Below, piece by piece: positions 39,794-49,197 of a stretch of DNA of 64,000 nt; positions within the stretch are counted from its first letter, which is position 1, and every line of letters starts with the position of its first letter. A program made the translations under genes and the position numbers. Source of the DNA: Streptomyces tailanensis (GTDB lineage: Bacteria > Actinomycetota > Actinomycetes > Streptomycetales > Streptomycetaceae); the NCBI RefSeq assembly GCF_008386495.1, contig NZ_VTHJ01000001.1, positions 1 to 64,000 on the forward strand, written 5' to 3'. The notes below the pieces were generated by a model. The model ran no database searches. It was given only the letters and a program-made list of their open reading frames with translations, and was not told where the DNA came from.

Positions 39794-40435
39794 TCAGGCG
39801 GGTACGTCGGCGACGCGGGGAGCGCAGCCGAGCACATGCTCCTTCACCAGGCGCCCGATGTCCGGATCCCGACGCTTGAACGCGTCGACCAGCGCCTGGT
39901 GCTCCTCCGCGTACGACTCCTGCCGAGTCCCCAGCCACCGGATCGACAGGGCCGTGAACACCTCGATGCCCAGCCCCTCCCAGGTGTGCAGCAGCACGCT
40001 GTTCCCGGCCGCCCGGACCATCTCCCGGTGGAAGGCCACGGTGTGCCGTACCTGGGCCGTGCCGTCGGCGGTGCGGTCCGCCTCGTACAACGCCGCGACC
40101 TGTGGTTCCAGCGCCGAGGTGTCCTCCGCCAGCCGCGCCGCCGCCAACTCGGCGGCGATCTGCTCCAGGCCCGCGCGGACCGGGTAGATCTCCTCCAGAT
40201 CGGTGGCCGTGAGGTTCCGTACGCGTACGCCCTTGTTCGGCGCGGACTCGATCAGCCGCAGCGACTCCAGCTCGCGCAACGCCTCGCGTACGGGTGTCTG
40301 GCTGACCTCCAGCTCCGTCGCGATCCGCCGCTCCACGATCCGCTCACCCGGCTTCCAGCGCCCGCTCACGATCCCCTCCACGATGTGCTCGCGGATCTGT
40401 TCGCGCAGCGAGTGGATGACGGGCGCGGTGGTCAT
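39794..40435 (-). CDS. GntR/FadR-family transcriptional regulator
   Basis: A 213-residue repressor-type protein. Winged helix at residues 5-72 (LREQIREHIVEGIVSGRWKPGERIVERRIATELEVSQTPVREALRELESLRLIES) and an FCD ligand domain with helical metal-binding residues (Asp in YEADRT region, His in TVAFHREMVRAAGN, His in YAEEHQALVDAF). FCD members sense carboxylic acids such as pyruvate or lactate. AAGGAG lies 5 bases before the ATG. It lies between sucB and the P-type ATPase. A TTGTCTAAA sequence upstream may be its own operator. Confidence 0.93.
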   Translation of the reverse strand: MTTAPVIHSLREQIREHIVEGIVSGRWKPGERIVERRIATELEVSQTPVREALRELESLRLIESAPNKGVRVRNLTATDLEEIYPVRAGLEQIAAELAAARLAEDTSALEPQVAALYEADRTADGTAQVRHTVAFHREMVRAAGNSVLLHTWEGLGIEVFTALSIRWLGTRQESYAEEHQALVDAFKRRDPDIGRLVKEHVLGCAPRVADVPA

Positions 40436-40460
40436 GAGGGCTCCTTAGGGCGCGTCGACG

Positions 40461-40471
40461 TTTAGACAATA
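40461..40471 (-). promoter_or_regulatory. Possible FadR-type operator of the GntR gene
   Basis: On the minus strand ATTGTCTAAA resembles one half of the TTGTnnnACAA-like sites of FadR-subfamily regulators, about 26 bp upstream of the ATG. Weak support. Confidence 0.3.
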
Positions 40472-40609
40472 AGGCCGGTTCCCTCCGGGGGTTAGCCGCA
40501 CAGGGGCGCTTTAGTGCAGGTGAGACGAGACTTACACGGTGTGAGGGGTGACCGGGCGCCCAGTAGCTCGGTTCGGTCTGTCGTCGGGCGGGTGCGGGTC
40601 GTGTGTGGT

Positions 40610-40660
40610 TGCTCGCGCCCACGCGGCGGAGCCGCACATCGACACAGCCCCGCGCCCCTG
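40610..40660 (-). repeat. Element C, inverted copy
   Basis: GCTCGCGCCCACGCGGCGGA and on to CCCCGCGCCCCTG. It lies between the GntR regulator and the sucB terminator; 40436-40721 has no gene. Confidence 0.75.
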
Positions 40661-40667
40661 AAAAAGC

Positions 40668-40700
40668 CGGTGCCCGCCCGGAAGCTCCGGACGGGCACCG
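40668..40700 (-). terminator. sucB intrinsic terminator
   Basis: On the minus strand CGGTGCCCG...CGGGCACCG (with an inner CCGG/CCGG step) is followed directly by GGCTTTTT, a true stem plus T-run, 22-54 bp past the sucB stop. Confidence 0.88.
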
Positions 40701-40721
40701 TTGTGCTGTGGTGAAGGACCC

Positions 40722-42542
40722 TTACAGGCCGAGCTCGACCTCGAACTCGCCCGCCTCCAGGATCGCCTTGACCGCCGTCAGGTAACGGGCCGCGTCGGCG
40801 CCGTCGACCAGGCGGTGGTCGTAGGAGAGGGTCAGGTAGGTCATGTCGCGGACGCCGATGACCGTGCCCTCCTCCGTCTCGATCACGGCGGGGCGCTTGA
40901 CCGTGGCGCCGATGCCGAGGATCGCGACCTGGTTCGGCGGCACGATGATCGTGTCGAAGAGCGCGCCGCGCGAGCCGGTGTTGGAGATGGTGAAGGTCGC
41001 GCCGGAGAGCTCGTCCGGGGTGATCTTGTTGGCCCGGACCTTGCCCGCCAGGTCGGCGGTGGCCTTGGCGATACCGGCGATGTTGAGGTCGCCCGCGCCC
41101 TTGATGACCGGGGTCATCAGGCCCTTCTCGGAGTCCACCGCGATACCGATGTTCTCGGCGTCGAAGTAGGTGATGGTGCCCTCGGCCTCGTTGATCCGGG
41201 CGTTGATGACCGGGTGGGCCTTCAGCGCCTGGGCCGCCGCCTTCACGAAGAACGGCATCGGGGAGAGCTTGACGCCCTCGCGCGCGGCGAAGGAGTCCTT
41301 GGCCTGGGCGCGCAGGCGCATCAGGCGGGTGACGTCGACCTCGACGACCGAGGACAGCTGCGCCTGCTCGTGCAGCGCCTTGACCATGTTGTCGCCGATG
41401 ACCTTGCGAATGCGCGGCATCTTGACGGTCTGGCCGCGCAGCGGGGAGACCTCCAACTTCGGCGCCTTCTTCGCGGCAGCCGGAGCGGCGGCGGCCGGAG
41501 CCGGAGCAGCGGCGGCGGCCTTCGCGGCCTCGGCGGCGGCGATGACGTCCTGCTTGCGGATACGACCGCCGACGCCGGTGCCCTTGACGGTGGCCAGGTC
41601 GACACCGTTCTCGGCGGCGAGCTTGCGCACCAGCGGGGTCACGTAGGCACCCTCGTCGGTCGCCTGGGCCGCGGCGGGCACGGCGGCCGGAGCCGGGGTG
41701 ACCGGGGCGGGCGCCGGAGCGGCGGCCACGGGAGCCGGAGCCGGAGCGGCAGGCGCGGGGGCCGGAGCCGGAGCGGCAGGCGCGGGGGCCGGAGCCGGCG
41801 GGGCGACCGGAGCCGCGGGCGCGGGAGCAGCCGGGGCCGGAGCCGGGGCAGCGGCGGCGGGCGCCGGAGCCGGGGCGGCCGGAGCGGGGGCGGCCGCCGG
41901 AGCGGCACCCGGGGCGCCGATGACGGCCAGCTTGGCGCCGACCTCGGCCGTCTCGTCCTCGCCGACCACGATCTCCAGCAGCACACCGGAGGTGGGCGCC
42001 GGAATCTCGGTGTCCACCTTGTCGGTCGACACCTCCAGCAGCGGCTCGTCGGCCTCGACGGAGTCGCCGACCTCCTTGAGCCAGCGGGTGACGGTGCCCT
42101 CGGTGACCGACTCGCCCAGCGCGGGCAGGACGACGTCGGTGCCGGAGGCGCCGACCCCTGCGGGAGAAGGCGTCGCGGCGGGGGCAGCGGCGGCAGGCGC
42201 GGGCGCCGGAGCGGCCGGGGCCTCGGCGACCGGCGCCGGGGCGGGCGCGGCGGCCGGAGCCGGAGCCTCGGCGGCGGGGGCCGGGGCGGCGGCGGGCGCG
42301 CCCGTGCCGTCGTCGATCACGGCCAGCTCGGCGCCGACCTCGACCGTCTCGTCCTCGGCGACCTTGATGGACGCGAGGACACCGGCGGCGGGGGAGGGGA
42401 TCTCGGTGTCGACCTTGTCGGTGGAGACCTCGAGCAGCGGCTCGTCGGCCTCGACGCGCTCACCCTCGGCCTTCAGCCAGCGGGTGACGGTGCCCTCGGT
42501 GACGCTCTCTCCGAGCGCCGGAAGGGTTACGGAAACCGCCAT
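40722..42542 (-). CDS. sucB: 2-oxoglutarate/pyruvate dehydrogenase E2 (dihydrolipoyl acyltransferase)
   Basis: Core acyltransferase of the 2-oxoacid dehydrogenase complex. In the 606 residues there are two lipoyl domains (about 1-80 and 130-215), each with the lipoylated lysine in [10 protein letters not shown] (Lys43 in the first), joined by Ala/Pro linkers; an E3-binding domain ([33 protein letters not shown]) and a catalytic domain ending in [17 protein letters not shown] (HxxxDG). AAGGAG lies 9 bases before the ATG. In actinobacteria a single E2 of this type can serve both pyruvate and 2-oxoglutarate E1 enzymes. lpd precedes it by 59 bp, forming an operon. Confidence 0.95.
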   Translation of the reverse strand: MAVSVTLPALGESVTEGTVTRWLKAEGERVEADEPLLEVSTDKVDTEIPSPAAGVLASIKVAEDETVEVGAELAVIDDGTGAPAAAPAPAAEAPAPAAAPAPAPVAEAPAAPAPAPAAAAPAATPSPAGVGASGTDVVLPALGESVTEGTVTRWLKEVGDSVEADEPLLEVSTDKVDTEIPAPTSGVLLEIVVGEDETAEVGAKLAVIGAPGAAPAAAPAPAAPAPAPAAAAPAPAPAAPAPAAPVAPPAPAPAPAAPAPAPAPAAPAPAPVAAAPAPAPVTPAPAAVPAAAQATDEGAYVTPLVRKLAAENGVDLATVKGTGVGGRIRKQDVIAAAEAAKAAAAAPAPAAAAPAAAKKAPKLEVSPLRGQTVKMPRIRKVIGDNMVKALHEQAQLSSVVEVDVTRLMRLRAQAKDSFAAREGVKLSPMPFFVKAAAQALKAHPVINARINEAEGTITYFDAENIGIAVDSEKGLMTPVIKGAGDLNIAGIAKATADLAGKVRANKITPDELSGATFTISNTGSRGALFDTIIVPPNQVAILGIGATVKRPAVIETEEGTVIGVRDMTYLTLSYDHRLVDGADAARYLTAVKAILEAGEFEVELGL

Positions 42543-42601
42543 GGTTTCTGTTGCTCCTTAGGAATTGCGGAAGTCTGGATCGTCGCTTCGTCGACCGAGG
42601 G

Positions 42602-43990
42602 TCAGTCGTGCGAGTGCAGCGGCTTGCCGGCCAGAGCAAGGTGGGCCTCGCCCATCGCCTCGTTCTGCGTCGGGTGGGCGTGGATGAGCTGGGCGACCTC
42701 GGCGGGGAGCGCCTCCCAGTTGTAGATCAGCTGGGCCTCGCCCACCTGCTCGCCCATGCGGTCGCCGACCATGTGGACGCCGACCACGGCACCGTCCTTC
42801 ACCTGGACGAGCTTGATCTCGCCAGTGGTGTTGAGGATCTTGCTCTTGCCGTTGCCCGCCAGGTTGTACTTCAGAGCGACGACCTTGTCCGCGCCGTAGA
42901 TCTCCTTGGCCTTGGCCTCGGTGATGCCCACGGAGGCGACCTCGGGGTGGCAGTACGTCACCCGCGGCACACCGTCGTAGTCGATCGGGACGACCTTCAG
43001 ACCGGCCAGACGCTCCGCCACCAGCATGCCCTCGGCGAAGCCGACGTGCGCGAGCTGGAGCGTCGGGACCAGGTCACCGACGGCGGAGATGGTCGGGACG
43101 TTCGTACGCATGTACTCGTCGACCAGGACGTAGCCGCGGTCCATGGCGACGCCCTGCTCCTCGTAACCGAGACCGGCGGAGACCGGGCCGCGGCCGACGG
43201 CGACGAGCAGCACCTCGGCCTCGAACTCCTTGCCGTCGGCGAGGGTGACCTTGACACCGTCCTGGGTGTACTCGGCCTTCGAGAAGAAGGTGCCCAGGTT
43301 GAACTTGATGCCGCGCTTGCGGAACGCGCGCTCAAGAAGCTTGGAGGAGTTCTCGTCCTCGACCGGGACGAGGTGCTTCAGACCCTCGATGACCGTGACG
43401 TCCGTACCGAAGGACTTCCACGCGGAGGCGAACTCGACGCCGATGACACCGCCGCCGAGGACGATCGCCGACTTCGGCACACGGTCCAGGACGAGGGCGT
43501 GGTCCGAGGAGATGATGCGGTTGCCGTCGATGTCCAGGCCCGGCAGCGACTTCGGCACGGAGCCGGTCGCCAGCAGGACGTGGCGGCCCTGGACGCGTCG
43601 GCCGCCCACGTCGACGGAGGTCGGGGAGGACAGGCGGCCCTCGCCCTCGATGTAGGTGACCTTGCGGGAGGCGATGAGCCCCTGCAGTCCCTTGTACAGG
43701 CCGGCGACGACGCCGTCCTTGTACTTGTGGACGGCCGGTACGTCGATGCCCTCGAAGGTGGCCTTCACACCGAACTGCTCGCTCTCGCGGGCCTGGTCGG
43801 CGATCTCGCCCGCGTGCAGCAGGGCCTTCGTGGGGATGCATCCCCGGTGCAGGCAGGTGCCGCCGACCTTGTCCTTCTCGATCAGGGCGACGTCCAGGCC
43901 CAGCTGCGCCCCGCGCAGGGCCGCGGCGTAACCACCGCTACCACCGCCGAGGATCACTAGGTCGAAAACGGTGCTGGCGTCGTTCGCCAC
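42602..43990 (-). CDS. lpd: Dihydrolipoyl dehydrogenase (E3)
   Basis: FAD enzyme that reoxidises lipoyl groups, passing electrons to NAD+. 462 residues. FAD motif LVILGGGSGGYAAALRGAQLGLDVALIEK, redox pair GGTCLHRGCIPTKALLH (CxxxxC), NAD motif AIVLGGGVIGVEFASAWKSFG, second FAD motif ISAVGDLV, and the C-terminal HAHPTQNEAMGE with the catalytic His-Glu pair. GTG at 43990 is chosen because GGAGG lies 7 bases upstream. It is the first gene of lpd-sucB and supplies E3 to both pyruvate and 2-oxoglutarate complexes. Confidence 0.97.
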   Translation of the reverse strand: MANDASTVFDLVILGGGSGGYAAALRGAQLGLDVALIEKDKVGGTCLHRGCIPTKALLHAGEIADQARESEQFGVKATFEGIDVPAVHKYKDGVVAGLYKGLQGLIASRKVTYIEGEGRLSSPTSVDVGGRRVQGRHVLLATGSVPKSLPGLDIDGNRIISSDHALVLDRVPKSAIVLGGGVIGVEFASAWKSFGTDVTVIEGLKHLVPVEDENSSKLLERAFRKRGIKFNLGTFFSKAEYTQDGVKVTLADGKEFEAEVLLVAVGRGPVSAGLGYEEQGVAMDRGYVLVDEYMRTNVPTISAVGDLVPTLQLAHVGFAEGMLVAERLAGLKVVPIDYDGVPRVTYCHPEVASVGITEAKAKEIYGADKVVALKYNLAGNGKSKILNTTGEIKLVQVKDGAVVGVHMVGDRMGEQVGEAQLIYNWEALPAEVAQLIHAHPTQNEAMGEAHLALAGKPLHSHD

Positions 43991-44193
43991 GTCACGTCCT
44001 CCATGCATGTGCGCCACGCCGGTCTGCGGTGACCGGTCGGCGGCTGGTGTCCGGCCGCTCTTCTTCGGCCCTGTGGTGGGGGCCCTGTCCTGCCGTGCCC
44101 CATCTTCGCACTTGTCGCCACCGAACGAGACGCCGGGCCGGGGTGTGAGACACCACACGCTCACTTGTGACGAGGGGCTGAGGTGAGACACCC

Positions 44194-44256
44194 GAGGGGC
44201 GCGGGGCTGTATCGATATGCGGCTCCGCCGCGTGGGCGCGACAAGCCACAACGGCC
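44194..44256 (+). repeat. Element C, direct copy
   Basis: GAGGGGCGCGGGGCTGTATC through GCGGCTCCGCCGCGTGGG to GACAAGCC. It occupies the gap 43991-44301 between pepA and lpd, upstream of the lpd start; no gene is seen there. Confidence 0.75.
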
Positions 44257-44301
44257 TCGCAGTCGCCCACGCCCCTTAGGCATCGAGCTCTTAGGCGAAC
44301 A

Positions 44302-45828
44302 TCACCCCAGGTCACCCGAGGCAGCCAGCTCGGCAAGCCGCACCAGAGTCCGCACCGCCGTCCCCGTCCCACCCTTCGGCGTGTACCCGAAGGCACCCCC
44401 CTCATTGAACGCAGGCCCGGCGATGTCCAGATGAGCCCAGGTGATCCCCTCACCCACGAACTCCTTCAGGAACAGCCCGGCGACCAGCCCACCCCCGTAC
44501 CGCTCACCCATGTTCGCGATGTCGGCGGTGGGGGAGTCCATCCCCTTGCGCAGATGGTCCGGCAGCGGCATGGGCCAAGCCGCCTCGCCGACCTCCTCCG
44601 CCGCCTCGTGCACCGCGGAGCGAAACGCGTCGTCGTTCGCCATGATCCCGAACGTCCGGTTCCCCAGCGCCAGCATCATCGCCCCGGTCAGCGTCGCCAC
44701 ATCGACGATCGCGTCCGGCTTGTCCTCCGACGCCTTGGCGAGCGCGTCGGCGAGGACGAGCCGCCCCTCGGCGTCGGTGTTGAGGACCTCGACGGTCTTC
44801 CCGCTGTACATGCGCAGCACGTCACCCGGCCGCGTGGCGGAGCCGGACGGCATGTTCTCGGCGAGGGCCAGCCAGCCGGTGATGTTGACCTCGAGACCGA
44901 GGCGCGCGGCGGCGACGACCGCCGCGAACACCGCGGCCGCGCCGCTCATGTCGCACTTCATCGTCTCGTTGTGCCCGGCGGGCTTCAGCGAGATACCGCC
45001 CGAGTCGTACGTGATGCCCTTGCCGACGAACGCCAGGTGCTTCTTCGCCTTGGCGGACGTGTACGACAGCTTCACCAGCCGGGGCGCGGCGGCCGAGCCC
45101 GCGCCGACGCCGAGGATGCCGCCGTAGCCGCCCTTGGCCAGCGCCTTCTCGTCGAGGACCTGCACCTTGATGCCGTGGTCCTTGCCCGCAGCCGAGGCGA
45201 TCGCGGCGAACGACTCGGGGTTGAGGTCGTTCGGCGGGGTGTTGATCAGGTCGCGGGCCCGGTTGAGCTCCTCGGTCACGGCGATCGCGCGCGCGGCGGC
45301 GGCCTTGTGGGCGTTGTCGCGCGGCTTGGCGCCGAGCAGGGCGACCTCGGCGAGCGGTGCCTTGCCGTTCTTCGCCTTGGCGTCCTGACTGTTCTGCTTG
45401 TACGTGTCGAAGGAGTACGCGCCCAGCAGCGCGCCCTCCGCGATCGCGCCGACGGCCGCGGCGTCCTCGACCGGCAGCGCGAACGCCGCCTTCTTCGATC
45501 CGGACAGCGCCCGGGCCGCGGCACCGGCCGCCCGGCGCAGCGCCTCGGCGCCGAACGACCCGTCCTTCTCGGGCTCCGCTCCCAGGCCCACCGCCACCAC
45601 GAGCGGCGCCTTGAAGCCGGACGGCGCGGGCAGCTTCGTCACCTCGCCCTCCGCGCCCGAGGCGCCGAGGGTCTCCAGGACGTTGGCCAGCTTGCTGTCG
45701 TACGCCTTGTCCACAGCCTCGGCGCCGAGGGCCACGAGCGGCCCCTTGGCGCCCTTCGCGACACCGACCACGATCGCGTCGGCGCGGAGGCCCGACGCGG
45801 CGGCGGTGCTGAGAGTGAGAGCAGTCAC
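44302..45828 (-). CDS. pepA: Leucyl aminopeptidase (M17)
   Basis: Cytosolic, two-metal M17 aminopeptidase, 508 residues. The signature NTDAEGRLVLADAL (metal ligands Asp and Glu plus catalytic Arg) is present, preceded by GKGITYDSGGISLKPA with the catalytic lysine and metal ligands KCDMSGAAA. The C-terminal YGGGLVAGLFLKEFV and WAHLDIAGPAF segments complete the fold. GTG at 45828 starts VTALTLSTAAAS; the longer frame upstream has no family similarity. Transcribed toward lpd with a repeat-bearing 311-bp gap between. Confidence 0.95.
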   Translation of the reverse strand: MTALTLSTAAASGLRADAIVVGVAKGAKGPLVALGAEAVDKAYDSKLANVLETLGASGAEGEVTKLPAPSGFKAPLVVAVGLGAEPEKDGSFGAEALRRAAGAAARALSGSKKAAFALPVEDAAAVGAIAEGALLGAYSFDTYKQNSQDAKAKNGKAPLAEVALLGAKPRDNAHKAAAARAIAVTEELNRARDLINTPPNDLNPESFAAIASAAGKDHGIKVQVLDEKALAKGGYGGILGVGAGSAAAPRLVKLSYTSAKAKKHLAFVGKGITYDSGGISLKPAGHNETMKCDMSGAAAVFAAVVAAARLGLEVNITGWLALAENMPSGSATRPGDVLRMYSGKTVEVLNTDAEGRLVLADALAKASEDKPDAIVDVATLTGAMMLALGNRTFGIMANDDAFRSAVHEAAEEVGEAAWPMPLPDHLRKGMDSPTADIANMGERYGGGLVAGLFLKEFVGEGITWAHLDIAGPAFNEGGAFGYTPKGGTGTAVRTLVRLAELAASGDLG

Positions 45829-46095
45829 GGTGGTGAAATCTCGCTTCCAATTGAGTTTCGGGGCGAACAGATGGCGAACGGATGGAGTCGACCTGCCGAG
45901 AACGAGCCTAGGCCCTGTTCGGCCCATCGGATCTGGGGCACGGGGACGATTGCGCACTCGCCGCCCGACGGCGTCCGCTCCGACCAGCCTCCCCGACTTT
46001 CGGCTCCACCCGTGCAGGGAGATCCCCATGACTTCGCCGTAGGGGGATCCCTTATCGAAGAAGTGGGAGCTCGGGGTGTGGTGGGGGCCGGCCGA

Positions 46096-46929
46096 TCACC
46101 CGAAGGTGAGGACGACCAGCGTCGCCGTCGCCGCGGTCTCCGCAAGCCCCCCGAACACGTCACCCGTCACCCCGCCGAACCGCCGTACGCAGTGGCGCAC
46201 GAGGAGTTCGGCGACGGCGAGGGCGGCGACGACGGCGAGGACCGCGCGGGCGGCGTCGTACGCCCCGAAGAGTGCCCCCGCGCAGGCCACCGCCAGTACG
46301 GCGGCCACGACGGCGATCACCGCGCCCCGCACCGGCACCACGCCCGCGACCGCCGCCCCCAGCCCCTCCGGCCGGGCGGCCGGTACGCCGGTACGCGCGG
46401 CAAGCGTCAGCGCGAGCCGGGCGGTGGTCGCCGACACGGCGGCGGCGAACGCACCCAGGGCCCAGGACTCGCCGTACGCCTCGGTGAGCGCGGCGACCTG
46501 GGCGAACAGCACGAACACGAGGGCGATGACGCCGAACGGCCCGATGTCCGACTGCTTCATGATCCGCAGTGCGTCCTCCGCGGGTTTGCCGCTGCCGAGC
46601 CCGTCGGCGGTGTCGGCGAGCCCGTCCAGGTGCAGACCACGGGTGAGTACGGCCGGTACGGCCACGGAGGCCACGGCGGCGAGCAGCGCCCCCGAACCCA
46701 GGACCAGCAGGAGGCCGCCGAGCGCGGCTGAGACCAGGCCGACCACGACCCCGGCGGCGGGCGCGCACAGCATCCCGGCGCGCGCGGCCTCGCGGTCCCA
46801 GCGGCTCACCGTCACCGGCAGCACGGTCAGGGTGCCGAAGGCGAAACGGAGGCCGTCGGAGAGCGTCGGCTCGGGCGCAGGGGTCGTGGATTCGGGCTCT
46901 GGGGCCGGGGGCTCGGGGGTCGTGGACAC
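46096..46929 (-). CDS. cobS: Adenosylcobinamide-GDP ribazoletransferase
   Basis: Integral-membrane enzyme joining adenosylcobinamide-GDP to alpha-ribazole in the last stage of cobalamin synthesis. 277 residues, six or more hydrophobic helices; the active-site motif LTRGLHLDGLADTADGLGSGKPAEDALRIMKQSDIGPFG has the two Asp clusters (DGLADTADG) typical of CobS. The first 25 residues are Pro/Glu/Thr-rich. GTG start. cobT and cobU lie downstream along the chromosome at 47.9-51.3 kb on the same strand, interrupted by plus-strand genes. Confidence 0.95.
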   Translation of the reverse strand: MSTTPEPPAPEPESTTPAPEPTLSDGLRFAFGTLTVLPVTVSRWDREAARAGMLCAPAAGVVVGLVSAALGGLLLVLGSGALLAAVASVAVPAVLTRGLHLDGLADTADGLGSGKPAEDALRIMKQSDIGPFGVIALVFVLFAQVAALTEAYGESWALGAFAAAVSATTARLALTLAARTGVPAARPEGLGAAVAGVVPVRGAVIAVVAAVLAVACAGALFGAYDAARAVLAVVAALAVAELLVRHCVRRFGGVTGDVFGGLAETAATATLVVLTFG

Positions 46930-46990
46930 CGGCGCAGGGTACCGGGCGGGCTCGACGGCACCCCGGGGCGGTCGTGGATAAAGTGCGCAT

Positions 46991-47755
46991 ATGGGTCACT
47001 GGTGGGAGCGGAACATCATCGAGCCGGGCAAACTGCCGCTGCTCCTCGCGCTCAGCGCGTTCGTGCTGACGTTCCTCATCACCCGGCTGATCACCCGTCT
47101 CATCCGGGCGAACAAGGGGCCGTTCCGCAACATCAGCGGCAGCGGCGGCGTGCACATCCACCACGTGGTCCCCGGTGTCCTCCTCACCATCGTCGGCGGC
47201 TTCGGCGCGATGGCCGCCCACGGGCGTGGCATCGGCTCACTGATCTCCGCCGTGCTGTTCGGCATGGGCGCCGGGCTGGTGCTGGACGAGTTCGCGCTGA
47301 TCCTGCATCTCGACGACGTGTACTGGAGCGAGGAGGGCCGCAAGAGCGTCGAGGTGGTGGTGCTGACGGCGGCCCTGGTGGGCCTGGTCCTCAGCGGCTT
47401 CCTCCCCTTCGGCGTCAACGACCTCAGCGAAGAGGAACTCCAGGACCGCGGGACCGCCATCCTCACCATCGGGACGAACTTCCTGATCGCCCTGATCGCA
47501 CTGAGCAAGGGCAAGGCACGGATGGCCATCTTCGGCGTGATCATCCCGCTCATCGCCGTCATCGGCGCGATCCGCCTCGCCCGCCCCACCTCGACCTGGG
47601 CCCGCCATTTCTACCGCCGCCGCCCCCGAGCCCGAGCCAGGGCCCGCCTACGCGCCTACCACCACGACCGCCGCTGGTCCGCCCCAACCCGCCGCCTCCA
47701 AAACTGGATCGGCGGCACCCCCGACCCCGATTCCACCCCGGCCGACCGCAGCTGA
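46991..47755 (+). CDS. Multi-pass membrane protein of unknown function
   Basis: A 254-residue protein with about six membrane helices (for example LPLLLALSAFVLTFLITRLITRLI, VVPGVLLTIVGGFGAMAA, LISAVLFGMGAGLVLDEFALIL, VVVLTAALVGLVLSGFLPF, AILTIGTNFLIALIALSKG, MAIFGVIIPLIAVIGAIRL) and a strongly basic cytoplasmic tail (about 200-254). The motif GGVHIHHVVPG and DEFALILHLDDVYW hold His and Asp residues inside the membrane region that might bind metal. Lies between cobS and cobT, so a link to cobalamin or cobalt is possible but unproven. Confidence 0.85.
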   Translation: MGHWWERNIIEPGKLPLLLALSAFVLTFLITRLITRLIRANKGPFRNISGSGGVHIHHVVPGVLLTIVGGFGAMAAHGRGIGSLISAVLFGMGAGLVLDEFALILHLDDVYWSEEGRKSVEVVVLTAALVGLVLSGFLPFGVNDLSEEELQDRGTAILTIGTNFLIALIALSKGKARMAIFGVIIPLIAVIGAIRLARPTSTWARHFYRRRPRARARARLRAYHHDRRWSAPTRRLQNWIGGTPDPDSTPADRS

Positions 47756-47782
47756 AAAAACCGGGCGCAGCCCGTTTTTTCA
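47753..47782 (+). terminator. Intrinsic terminator at a stop codon
   Basis: TGAAAAAACCGGGC, loop GCA, then GCCCGTTTTTTCA: a stem with one bulged C and a T6 run (47775-47780). The gene stop codon is the first three bases. Confidence 0.88.
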
Positions 47783-47890
47783 GGGGTGCGGGGAACTGCG
47801 CGAGCAACCCAACACAACCCGCACCCGCCCACGAACCCGCAACCCCCGAGCTCTCAGGCGAAGCGGGGCCGAAGGGGCGGCGGGGGCGAG
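47782..47890 (+). repeat. Element A plus a partial B
   Basis: A (47782-47806, CAGGGGTGCGGGGAACTGCG) is followed by ACCCGCACCCGC-type linker and a truncated B around 47871-47890. They fill the gap between convergent genes (47756-47908). Confidence 0.7.
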
Positions 47891-47908
47891 AAAAACCCGA
47901 TGACAGAC

Positions 47909-49024
47909 CTACGTGGCGTCCAGATCGTCGATCACCGACTCCTCGACATCGACCTTCTCCTCGACCTCATCGACGGCCTCCTCCCGCTCCGGAAGCTCCG
48001 CGGCCAGCGCGGCGGCAGCCCGCACCAACGGCAACGCCAACAACGCCCCCGCCCCCTCCCCCACCTTCACCCCATGGTCGAGCAGCGGCTCGATCGCCAT
48101 CCGGTCCAACGCCTTGGCCTGCGCCGGCTCCCCACTGCTCTGCCCGGCAAGCCACCAGTCCGGCGCCCGGAAAGCCACCCGCTGAGCCACCAACGCACAC
48201 GCGGCCGAGACCACCCCGTCCAGAATCACCGGCATCTTCCGCACCGCGCTCTGCAACAGGAAACCGGTCATGGCCGCGAGATCCGCCCCACCCACGGTCG
48301 CCAGCAGCGTCAGCTGATCACCGAGCACCGGCCGGGCCCGCCGCAGCGCGTCCCGCACGGCCGCGCACTTCCGCATCCACGTCAGATCGTCGATCGCCCG
48401 CCCACCCCGCCCGGTGACGACGGACGCGTCGGTCCCGCACAACCCGGCGACGAGCACCGCCGCCGCCGTGGTCCCCCCGACGCTCACATCACCGAGGACG
48501 ACGAGGTCGGTCCCGGAGTCGGCCTCCTCGTCCGCGAGCGCGACACCCACCCGGAACGCGGCCTCCGCCTCCTCGATCGTCAGCGCGTCCTCGACATCGA
48601 TCCGCCCGGACCCGCGCCGCACCCGATGCCGTACGACGTCCTCGGGCAGCGAGTCCGGGTCGCAGTCGAGCGCCAGATCCACCACGCGCACGGGTACGTC
48701 GAGCCGCCGGGCGAGCACCGACACCGGACTGCTTCCGTCGAGCACGGCCCGCACCAACTGGTCGGCGGTACCCGCGGCCCGCGCGGAGACGCCGAGTTCG
48801 GCGGCCCCGTGGTCGCCCGCGAACAACAGCACCCGGGCCTGCCGGATCGGCCGCACCGGCACGGCCGACTGCGCCGCCGCCAGCCACTCACCCAGGTCGT
48901 CGAGGCGGCCCAGCGCCCCGGGCGGCACGATCTGCCGCTCCCGCCGCGCCTCGGCATCGCGGCGCACCCCACCGTCGGGGCGCTCGATCAGATCGGTGAA
49001 GTCGTCGAGATTAAGCGAGCTCAT
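47909..49024 (-). CDS. cobT: Nicotinate-nucleotide-dimethylbenzimidazole phosphoribosyltransferase
   Basis: Makes alpha-ribazole phosphate from the lower ligand base and nicotinate mononucleotide for cobalamin. 371 residues. Family motifs LGRLDDLGEWLA, LLFAGDHGAAELGVS, GDVSVGGTTAAAVLVAGLCG, VTGRGGRAIDDL and the catalytic EP region LGDQLTLLATVGGADLAAMTGF. A C-terminal acidic tail (EEAVDEVEEKVDVEESVIDDLDAT) is extra relative to the family. Start ATG at 49024. Same strand as cobU and cobS. Confidence 0.93.
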   Translation of the reverse strand: MSSLNLDDFTDLIERPDGGVRRDAEARRERQIVPPGALGRLDDLGEWLAAAQSAVPVRPIRQARVLLFAGDHGAAELGVSARAAGTADQLVRAVLDGSSPVSVLARRLDVPVRVVDLALDCDPDSLPEDVVRHRVRRGSGRIDVEDALTIEEAEAAFRVGVALADEEADSGTDLVVLGDVSVGGTTAAAVLVAGLCGTDASVVTGRGGRAIDDLTWMRKCAAVRDALRRARPVLGDQLTLLATVGGADLAAMTGFLLQSAVRKMPVILDGVVSAACALVAQRVAFRAPDWWLAGQSSGEPAQAKALDRMAIEPLLDHGVKVGEGAGALLALPLVRAAAALAAELPEREEAVDEVEEKVDVEESVIDDLDAT

Positions 49025-49197
49025 TCGCCGAACAGTACCGGCAGCGATCGAACACGACCGCGCCACACCGGGCCCCACAGCGCTCAGAGCCTTTACCGCA
49101 CCACCGCCACGTCATTGCACCGGGGAGCGCGATCACTTCCGTACCTTTTTGAGGCCAATGTCCGTACGTGCGTCGCCGTCGCCCCCCAGGAGCCGAA

